A stretch of 40,274 bases of DNA from UBA3305 sp002373555 (GTDB taxonomy: Bacteria > Bacillota > Clostridia > Lachnospirales > Lachnospiraceae): assembly GCA_946612455.1 (NCBI GenBank), contig CAMOER010000023.1, forward strand, positions 1 to 40,274. The letters are read 5' to 3'. Below the pieces are notes generated by a model, which saw nothing but the letters and a program-made list of their open reading frames with translations, was not told the origin of the DNA and searched no databases. Below, in pieces: positions 26,095-32,072 of this stretch (position 1 is the first letter of the stretch; each line of letters begins with the position of its first letter). The translations under genes and the position numbers were made by a program.

Positions 26095-26959
26095 ATCGGC
26101 TGCTCCTGTCAAGACACCGGGCGGTCGTATCTTTTTTCTGACCATCCGGTGAGAATTGTGTCTCGAACCGGCTCCAGATGCCGGAATAAAGGATGTTCCG
26201 CAGGATCGGTGCATATTCCACCAGCGGAAGGGCTTCGAAATTCCTGGCGGCCTGCGATGCCATAAGCATGAGCATCTCGCGGCAGCGGTCCTGGAAATCT
26301 GCTGTATCTCCGATGGCGGAAAGCGGATTGTAGGTGCCTTTTTCCCGATCCTCCCGCACATCCTCGCAGGCATCCATCAGATAGATGAATTTGCCGAGAT
26401 AGAAACCGATGTTCCGCAGGCGTTCTGCCCAGATATCTTCTTCCCGGACAAAGATCTCCGCCAGCATCTTTCCGGTCAGCCCGGCGCCGGCATCGGGATC
26501 GGGATCATTTTTCAGCTCACACTTCCGAAGCGCCTTCACGTAATCCCGGACAGCGCTGTATTGCCTGGGATACTCCGCGCGGATCCTTTTTAAAGGCCCG
26601 CGCAGCACGCGCGCGGCAAAAAGCGACGTCATTTTACCGTCATCTCTTACATTATCGAGCAGATTGAAATATGTCAACAGGATATTCATGTCCGCTGCGT
26701 AATCGATGCCGGCAGAGACCGCCTTTTCACAGACCCGGAGCGGATTTCCGGGACAGCGTTCTCTGACGGAGACGAAGGGCTCGTCGTAAAGATCCGCAAG
26801 CAGGATCGCGAGGAACGTCATGTCGTAGGTAAGCGAAAAACGGGAGAGAATGCCTGAATTCTCTCCCAGTGATCTGCATACGCCGCAGTAGAATTTTTTA
26901 TAGGTCTCATCTTCGCGCACCTTCAGTTCGGCGCGGTTGGTGATCAGGTATCCGAACAT
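26078..26959 (-). CDS. DUF5685-family protein
   Basis: A 293-residue, mostly helical protein. The N-terminus MFGYLITNRAELKVRE and the following FYCGVCRSLGE with a CxxC pair (C25, C28) match my memory of DUF5685 proteins; no function is established that I know of. Other features are cysteines C69 and C77 and two acidic motifs, DNVRDD (102-107) and DACEDVRED (196-204), both in predicted helices. These recall the Asp-rich metal/diphosphate motifs of squalene and phytoene synthases, which is inference only. It starts 4 bases after the zinc-ribbon gene and overlaps the J-domain gene, so all three are probably made together. Confidence 0.75.
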   Translation of the reverse strand: MFGYLITNRAELKVREDETYKKFYCGVCRSLGENSGILSRFSLTYDMTFLAILLADLYDEPFVSVRERCPGNPLRVCEKAVSAGIDYAADMNILLTYFNLLDNVRDDGKMTSLFAARVLRGPLKRIRAEYPRQYSAVRDYVKALRKCELKNDPDPDAGAGLTGKMLAEIFVREEDIWAERLRNIGFYLGKFIYLMDACEDVREDREKGTYNPLSAIGDTADFQDRCREMLMLMASQAARNFEALPLVEYAPILRNILYSGIWSRFETQFSPDGQKKDTTARCLDRSSRYDRPL

Positions 26960-26963
26960 GGCT

Positions 26964-27359
26964 TCAGCTCTTTCTTATGAATTCGGAACGGCATTTGGGA
27001 CAGGTGATGGAAATCTTTCCGTGGCCCTTCGGTACCCGGATCTTCTGGCTGCACTGCGGGCAGGTATAGAAGCGGTAGACCTTCCGTTCCTCCATGTGCG
27101 TGCGGAAGCCGCGGAAACGGCCCGTGAGCCGGTTCTTTAACTGCAGGAATTTCAGGTTCTCTTCGTATCTGCGGGCATGATTTCTGGAAAACGCACGGAA
27201 ATAATAGCCGATCAGACAGATCAGGGTAATGAAATACAGTATGTTGAAACGGAAGAACATGTACAGGAGCAGGCAGACGGCGCCTACGCCCATGGTGAAT
27301 CTCCCGAGCTGATCTGTTCCGTATCTTCCGGACATAAAAGAACGCATCTTTTCTCTCAT
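26964..27359 (-). CDS. Membrane protein with C-terminal zinc ribbon
   Basis: A 131-residue protein. Two adjacent hydrophobic helices (about residues 21-55, FTMGVGAVCLLLYMFF and ILYFITLICLIGYYF) precede a basic region and a C-terminal zinc ribbon with CPQC and CPKC pairs about 18 residues apart. The ribbon is expected to face the cytoplasm because of the Arg/Lys-rich flank. The ATG follows GGGAGA. It is the first gene of the operon with the DUF5685 and J-domain genes. Function unknown; it could be a membrane anchor for the other two products. Confidence 0.75.
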   Translation of the reverse strand: MREKMRSFMSGRYGTDQLGRFTMGVGAVCLLLYMFFRFNILYFITLICLIGYYFRAFSRNHARRYEENLKFLQLKNRLTGRFRGFRTHMEERKVYRFYTCPQCSQKIRVPKGHGKISITCPKCRSEFIRKS

Positions 27360-27407
27360 GCTGTTATCTCCCGTCCAAATGCGCTGGTCTTAAAGATGAT
27401 CTCTAAT

Positions 27408-27416
27408 ACTATACCA
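27408..27416 (-). promoter_or_regulatory. Extended -10 promoter of the three-gene operon
   Basis: The minus strand reads TGGTATAGT, an extended -10 element; no good -35 box is present. The leader would be about 40 bases. Confidence 0.45.
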
Positions 27417-27521
27417 TAGAGTATACTCCATTCTACAGAAAAAAATATAAAATCCTTAGGAATTTTTCGTATTATTTCCGTGAATGGGTGAAAGGTAGGA
27501 TATTCATTTCACAGCAATGTG

Positions 27522-27530
27522 TGGTATAAT
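27522..27530 (+). promoter_or_regulatory. Extended -10 promoter of the DMT transporter gene
   Basis: TGGTATAAT is a perfect extended -10 element; the -35 region is weak. It places transcription start near 27537, which supports the start codon at 27562 and excludes the in-frame ATG at 27517. Confidence 0.65.
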
Positions 27531-27561
27531 CGGAAATACTGAAAAGAAGCGGGACGGGAAG

Positions 27562-28410
27562 ATGAACGAGAGGATCAGAGGGACAATCTACGTGCTGCTC
27601 GCCGCGGTCGCGCTCAGCCTGTCGGGGCTGTTCGTAAAGCTGGCGACCTGGGACAGCATCGCTATGCTGGGCGGCAAAAGCGCCGCGACGCTGGCGGTGG
27701 CCGTCGTGTACCTGAAACTGATGAAGTACCGGCTCGTTTTCAATAAGACCGTAGCGCTCGGCGCGGTCTGTCTGTCGCTGATCAGCCTGATGTTCACGAT
27801 CGCGACAAGAGCTACCTCCGCGGCGAATGCCATTGTGCTGCAGTACACGCAGCCGTTCTTTGTCATCCTGCTGCTGTGGCTGATCTATAAACAGAGACCG
27901 CAGTGGGCGGAGATCATTGCGATCGCGACGGCCTTTGCGGGGATTCTTTTCTTCTTTATCGATAAACTGACGCCGGGCGGCATGACCGGCAATATCGTTG
28001 CGATCTGCTCCGGCTTTGTCTACGCGGTATTCATGCTGGTCAAGAAGATGAAGGGCAGCGATTATCTGTCCTCCGTTGTGTTTTCGGCGGTGATCAATGT
28101 CGTGACCTGCGGGTGGCGGATCCCGCTGCAGACGGACTGGCGGCCGGTCCCGGTGCTGATGGTGGTGCTGTTCGGCACGGTGTCGTGCTTCGGCGGATAT
28201 ATCCTGCTTTCGGCGGGGCTGGACCGGATCCCGCTGGTGACCGGCGCGCTGCTGACGATGCTGGAGCCGGTGCTGAATCCGATCTGGGTGGCGTTATTCT
28301 ACGGGGAGACGATGGGGGTAATGTCGGTGGTCGGAACCGTGATCCTGCTGGGGACGGCCGCGGTATACAGTGTGATGCAGATCAGAAAAGAGCAGTTGCA
28401 GAATGAGTGA
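27562..28410 (+). CDS. EamA/DMT-family transporter
   Basis: A 282-residue protein with ten predicted membrane helices arranged as two EamA halves; each half shows the usual pattern of small residues and Pro near the last helix (NAIVLQYTQPFFVILL; TGALLTMLEPVLNPIWVALF). Family members export amino acids, nucleotides or drugs; the substrate here is unknown. ATG 27562 follows GGGAAG and lies just downstream of the promoter. The rhomboid gene overlaps its end by 8 bases, so the two are translationally coupled. Confidence 0.87.
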   Translation: MNERIRGTIYVLLAAVALSLSGLFVKLATWDSIAMLGGKSAATLAVAVVYLKLMKYRLVFNKTVALGAVCLSLISLMFTIATRATSAANAIVLQYTQPFFVILLLWLIYKQRPQWAEIIAIATAFAGILFFFIDKLTPGGMTGNIVAICSGFVYAVFMLVKKMKGSDYLSSVVFSAVINVVTCGWRIPLQTDWRPVPVLMVVLFGTVSCFGGYILLSAGLDRIPLVTGALLTMLEPVLNPIWVALFYGETMGVMSVVGTVILLGTAAVYSVMQIRKEQLQNE

Positions 28411-29014
28411 TTTTTTCAGAAACAACAAAGCCTATGTGACGATGGCGCTGGCTGTTGTCAATCTTGCGGTATTCCTGGTGCTGGAAGTGCTTGGCTCCAC
28501 GGAGGACGTGCAGTTCATGTTCGCCCACGGCGCGCTGTTCGGGGAATCGGTGCTTGCGGACGGGGAGTATTACCGGCTGTTCACGTCGATGTTCCTGCAC
28601 TACGGCGCGGCGCACCTGATGAACAATCTGCTGATGCTGTATGTGATCGGCGACCGGCTGGAATTTGTGACCGGCCATGTGCGGCTGCTGATCATCTATC
28701 TGCTGGGCGGTGTGTTTGCAAATGTCTTTACGGTCTGGATCTATAGCGTGCTGGGCATCACGGCGGTCTCGGCGGGTGCGTCCGGCGCGATCTTCGCGCT
28801 GATGGGCGGCATGCTGGGCTGCATGGCGCGGGCGCGGAGCGGCCTGGTCGGGATCGGCTGGCAGCGGATGCTGCTGCTGGTCGGGCTGTCGGTGTATTCG
28901 GGCTTTTCGAGCCCGGAGACGAACAACGCGGCGCATCTTTCGGGGCTGGCGTTCGGTTTTCTGCTGGGGATGCTGTTATACAGCAGCCGCAGAACGGCAG
29001 AACTGTCATCCTGA
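28403..29014 (+). CDS. Rhomboid-family intramembrane serine protease
   Basis: A 203-residue membrane protein with about six helices. The family motif HLMNNLLMLY lies in the second helix region, the catalytic serine is S127 in SAGASGAIFALMGG, and the catalytic histidine is H178 in NAAHLSGLAFG. All expected residues are present, so it should be active in cutting membrane proteins. The last three residues (Leu-Ser-Ser) and the stop codon lie at or inside the beginning of a TGTCATCC repeat, so the natural C-terminus may have been altered by repeat insertion. Confidence 0.9.
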   Translation: MSDFFRNNKAYVTMALAVVNLAVFLVLEVLGSTEDVQFMFAHGALFGESVLADGEYYRLFTSMFLHYGAAHLMNNLLMLYVIGDRLEFVTGHVRLLIIYLLGGVFANVFTVWIYSVLGITAVSAGASGAIFALMGGMLGCMARARSGLVGIGWQRMLLLVGLSVYSGFSSPETNNAAHLSGLAFGFLLGMLLYSSRRTAELSS

Positions 29015-29286
29015 GGAGAGAGCGGGAAAATGACATGCCTGTTATCCGGAGGAACCTGCAGGAAAACCACATAATTGTCATCCTGAGGAGCGGAGCGGGA
29101 AAATGACCTGCCTGTCATACGGAGGAACCTGCAGGAAAACCACATAATTGTCATCCTGAGGAGCGGAGCGGGAAAATGACATGCCTGTCATTCAGAGGAA
29201 CCTGCAGGAAAACCCATAATTGTCATCCTGAGGAGCGGAGCGACGAAGGATCCTCGCCGTAAAGTCTTCGGTTTTACTGCATGACA
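29004..29286 (+). repeat. TGTCAT array downstream of the rhomboid gene (copies 3 onward)
   Basis: TGTCAT-type half-units start at 29004, 29040, 29076, 29113, 29149, 29186 and 29221, about 36 bases apart. Two alternating types make up three larger units of 72-73 bp (29004-29075, 29076-29148, 29149-29220). The last copy (29221-29286) is the canonical form with GCGACGAAGGATCCTCGCCG and CGGTTTTAC, and ends ATGACA as an inverted partner of its first six bases. Each larger unit also holds the hairpin ATGACA-TGCC-TGTCAT or a near variant. The array occupies most of the gap between the rhomboid gene and the next gene; 29287-29385 shows nothing further. Confidence 0.9.
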
Positions 29287-29385
29287 GACATGGGAGTTCG
29301 CCTGCATACGGAAGGCGGGATATTCCGGCAGATTTGCTGCGATCCATAGAAAGAATAAGAATAATCTTCAGATAGGAATCAAAAC

Positions 29386-29673
29386 ATGGGACGTGATCCG
29401 GGTGCCTTTCAGAGGCTCATCAATATCATTTATATCGTTCTGGGAATTGCCTGTGTGGCGGCGTTCGCGGCCTCCTTTTCCGGCGGACATGCCAACATGC
29501 AGACATTTCCGCTGCTGTTCCTTTTGGCGGCAGCCGTTCATTTTGTGACCGCGAAGCTGAATTTCAGGAAGGATATCCGCGGCAGGAACAAAAGGAGCCA
29601 GGGCATCGCGGAAACACTGATCGGGATCTTCCTGATCATTCTCGCGCTGGCTTCAATGCTGCTGGTGTGGTAG
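29386..29673 (+). CDS. Small membrane protein, three predicted helices
   Basis: A 95-residue protein with hydrophobic stretches at about residues 12-32 (IIYIVLGIACVAAFAASF), 38-55 (FPLLFLLAAAVHFVTA) and 74-95 (ETLIGIFLIILALASMLLVW). The loop between the second and third helices is basic (FRKDIRGRNKRSQG), so it should face the cytoplasm. I do not recognise the family and would not assign a function. The ribosome binding site is weak (ATAGGAA). Confidence 0.6.
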   Translation: MGRDPGAFQRLINIIYIVLGIACVAAFAASFSGGHANMQTFPLLFLLAAAVHFVTAKLNFRKDIRGRNKRSQGIAETLIGIFLIILALASMLLVW

Positions 29674-30204
29674 CAGGAGCATTGTAAGAAGATGATTTGA
29701 TTTGCCGGGAAGATGATCTGATTTGCAGGATCGATGCCTGTCATTATTCGGATGATTTCCGGCTGCCGGGGTGATTTGATACCGCCGACAGTCCAGTGTG
29801 GGCGGAGAGCATGCATTTTTTGAATAGGATACCCCATAATCCGGCTGAAAATGATTTGTTTAGTAAGATTTGGGCGAGCAGCAGATGATTCTTTAGAGAA
29901 GGTACCCTTTTTTCGGGAAAAACGATACTGGTAATCGACGAAATGGGGTATCTTCTTTTGAAAAAAGATGTTCTGCGCCCGGACAATCACTCGGGGAACG
30001 CCGGATGAAAAAATCTTGGGGTACCGCCTGCTGAAAAACCGTCATTCTGCGCCCGGACAATCGTGTGCAGAACGGCAGACTGGCGGCTTCAGCTGTTTTT
30101 TTAAATAAAACAGGAATGCTGAAAGCGCAGCCGGGCGTTACGGGCAGGATAAGATTGTACAGAACGGCTTTCGGGAAGCTGTACGGACAGAGAGTGACTG
30201 AGGA
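29674..30204. other. 531-bp gap before birA with decayed repeats
   Basis: No convincing gene is seen. It starts with two near copies of GATGATTTGATTTGC-type sequence (about 29690-29735) and then holds the decayed repeats at 29828-30064. No clear birA promoter was found. Confidence 0.55.
29828..30064. repeat. Decayed repeats with TACCCC/GGGGTA and TTCTGCGCCCGGACAATC
   Basis: TTCTGCGCCCGGACAATC occurs twice (29971-29988, 30045-30062), 74 bases apart, each time preceded by TGGGGTA about 27 bases upstream (29944, 30017). A 10-bp perfect inverted repeat GATACCCCAT/ATGGGGTATC sits at 29828-29837 and 29943-29952. This looks like the remains of a small repeated element. Confidence 0.75.
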
Positions 30205-31182
30205 ATGAAGAGAAAAATACTGACAATCTTAAGAGCGGCGGAGGGCAGCGTGTCCGGGCAGGAATTGTGCGGGACGCTCGGCGTCACCCGCGCCGCTGTC
30301 TGGAAAGTGATGGAATCGCTGCGGGCGGACGGCTATGAGATCGAGGCCGTTCCGCGCGTTGGCTACCGGCTGGTAGCCTCTCCGGATGTCCTGACGGAGG
30401 CCGAAGTCGGCAGCCGCAGGCGTGATAAATACAAGGATGCGCCGCTGTTCTGCTACGACAGGACGGATTCCACCAACACCCGCGCGCTGGCAAAGGCGGA
30501 GGAAGGCGTGCCGGAGGGAGCGCTTTTCGTGGCGGATGTGCAGGAGGGCGGCAAGGGCCGCCGCGGCAGAAGCTGGTCAAGTCCCGCAGGAGAGAGCCTT
30601 TCCATGAGCTTCGTCCTGCGCCCGGAAATCTCTCCGCAGACAGCTTCCATGATCACGCTGATCGCGGCGATGGCCGGCAGAAACGCCGTGGCATCGCTGA
30701 CCGGTACGCATCCGATGATCAAGTGGCCGAACGACATCATCCTGCACGGAAAGAAGATCTGCGGGATCCTGACGGAAATGAAGCTGGAGGAAGGCGAGAT
30801 CGCACATATCGTCGTGGGCATGGGCTTCAATGTCGGGCAGAAAGCATTTTCCGGAGAGCTGGCGGATAAAGCGGCCTCTCTTCTGATGGAGACAGGGAAG
30901 CAGTATTCCAGAGCGCAGCTGGCCTGCAATGTCATGGCGGAATTCTTCCCGCTGTATGAGCGGTTCCTGGCGGACGGCGATCTTTCGGGACTTGCGGAAG
31001 AATACAATGCGCATCTGATCGGCCGCGGAGAAGAAGTGGTGATCATAAAACCGGACAGTACGCAGAATGCGGTGTCGCACGGCATCAGTCAGACGGGCGC
31101 GCTGATCGTGGAGGCGGACGGTGAAGAGAAAGGGATCATCGCCGGCGAAGTCAGCGTAAGAGGCGTCAACGGATATGTGTGA
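30205..31182 (+). CDS. birA: Biotin-[acetyl-CoA-carboxylase] ligase / biotin repressor
   Basis: A 325-residue bifunctional protein. The N-terminal 60 residues form a winged helix (SGQELCGTLGVTRAAVWKVM), so it can act as a DNA-binding repressor. The catalytic domain has the biotinyl-AMP loop GGKGRRGRSW (about 114-123) and KWPNDI (K173-D177), then a C-terminal SH3-like part. It attaches biotin to carboxylase carrier proteins. No biotin synthesis or carboxylase gene is nearby, and no palindromic operator was recognised upstream. Confidence 0.93.
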   Translation: MKRKILTILRAAEGSVSGQELCGTLGVTRAAVWKVMESLRADGYEIEAVPRVGYRLVASPDVLTEAEVGSRRRDKYKDAPLFCYDRTDSTNTRALAKAEEGVPEGALFVADVQEGGKGRRGRSWSSPAGESLSMSFVLRPEISPQTASMITLIAAMAGRNAVASLTGTHPMIKWPNDIILHGKKICGILTEMKLEEGEIAHIVVGMGFNVGQKAFSGELADKAASLLMETGKQYSRAQLACNVMAEFFPLYERFLADGDLSGLAEEYNAHLIGRGEEVVIIKPDSTQNAVSHGISQTGALIVEADGEEKGIIAGEVSVRGVNGYV

Positions 31183-31694
31183 GCGCTTGCTGACGGGAAT
31201 CTTTGAGAATGCCTGATCGATAAGGGGCTGAAGTGATTCCTGTACGCGCGATGCACTTGGAATTGTCTGTCAGGGGCTGCAGCCGTGCATGAACTGCGTA
31301 AGAGCGAGACGTTATGGCCTGCAGCCATGCATGAACTGCGTAAGAGCGTGAAGTTATGGCCTGCAGCCGTGCATGAACTGCATAAGAGCGTGAAGTTATG
31401 GTCTGCAACTGTGCACCAGCACTTGTGAGGATGACATTTATGGTCTTGCCGATTCCGGAAACAACTGCTGAAAGACAGAAAATGAGACCATAATCGGATG
31501 GACTCTGCCATGTCAGGCACAAAATGAACGTTTCGGCGGACCATAAATATAACAGGCAGTATGAACCGGGCATAGTCCGGACCCTAAATAATAAAAAGGG
31601 ACTGATCCTGCACCAATACTCTGCCGGGGATGTCCATGTTAACATTTACCGATGTGTTTACCGGGATTCGCAAAATGGAAAGGGGGAATATGGA
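31183..31694. other. 512-bp gap between birA and the DUF6145 gene
   Basis: No gene is supported. It contains the 42-bp tandem repeats at 31277-31415 and a 9-bp inverted repeat TTATGGTCT/AGACCATAA within about 31438-31494. No clear promoter was found. Confidence 0.6.
31277..31415. repeat. 42-bp tandem repeats, three units plus a partial fourth
   Basis: Units start at 31277, 31319, 31361 and 31403, each opening with CTGCAGCC or a variant and containing TGCATGAACTGC, TAAGAGCG and GTTATGG. The three complete units differ at a few positions only. They lie outside any supported gene. Confidence 0.93.
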
Positions 31695-32018
31695 ATGGAA
31701 AAAACTCTCTGCGGGGCGAATTCGTACGTACAGAAATTCTATTTCAATAACGATGATTTCGGCAATCTTCCCGAGCATGTAAAGCAGGAACTGCAGATCC
31801 TGTGCGTGATGTTCACCGAGGAGAACGGCGGGATCATCACGCTGACATTTGATGCGGACGGCACCTTAAAATTCAATGTGACCCGGGATGACGCCGATGT
31901 GCTGTTCGATGATATCGGCAGCGAGCTGGCGATCCGGAAGATACAGAAAGAAAAAGAGGAGCTTTTAAACAATCTGGAACTGTACTACAAAATGTTTTTT
32001 CTGAAGGGCGGAGCTTGA
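31695..32018 (+). CDS. DUF6145-family protein
   Basis: A 107-residue acidic cytoplasmic protein. The N-terminus MEKTLCGANSYVQKFYFN and the central LQILCVMFTEENGGIITLTF match what I recall of DUF6145; the C-terminal half is a predicted long helix rich in Glu and Leu. No function is known to me. ATG 31695 is preferred over an upstream in-frame ATG at 31524 because AAAGGGGGAA (31678-31687) precedes it. In related genomes I recall this gene near birA and dusB, as here. Confidence 0.8.
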   Translation: MEKTLCGANSYVQKFYFNNDDFGNLPEHVKQELQILCVMFTEENGGIITLTFDADGTLKFNVTRDDADVLFDDIGSELAIRKIQKEKEELLNNLELYYKMFFLKGGA

Positions 32019-32072
32019 TCCGCAGGAAGTCATCTTATAAGCCGTATACGGATGAGCGGGAAGGAGGAGACC

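Noticed and set aside
29004..29286. Possible CRISPR array because of about 36-bp periodicity
   Set aside because: The repeated parts are contiguous, with no unique spacers of constant length, and no cas gene is present.
29538..29990. A 150-codon minus-strand frame in the gap before birA
   Set aside because: Composition is not protein-like, it overlaps the small membrane protein gene, and it is explained by decayed repeats.
30100..30204. A biotin operator upstream of birA
   Set aside because: No palindrome of the expected type could be identified by eye.
31089..31645. Minus-strand frames with 14-residue repeats over the 42-bp tandem repeats
   Set aside because: Any 42-bp repeat keeps its frame. 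The frames run into birA antisense and lack a ribosome binding site and recognisable domains.
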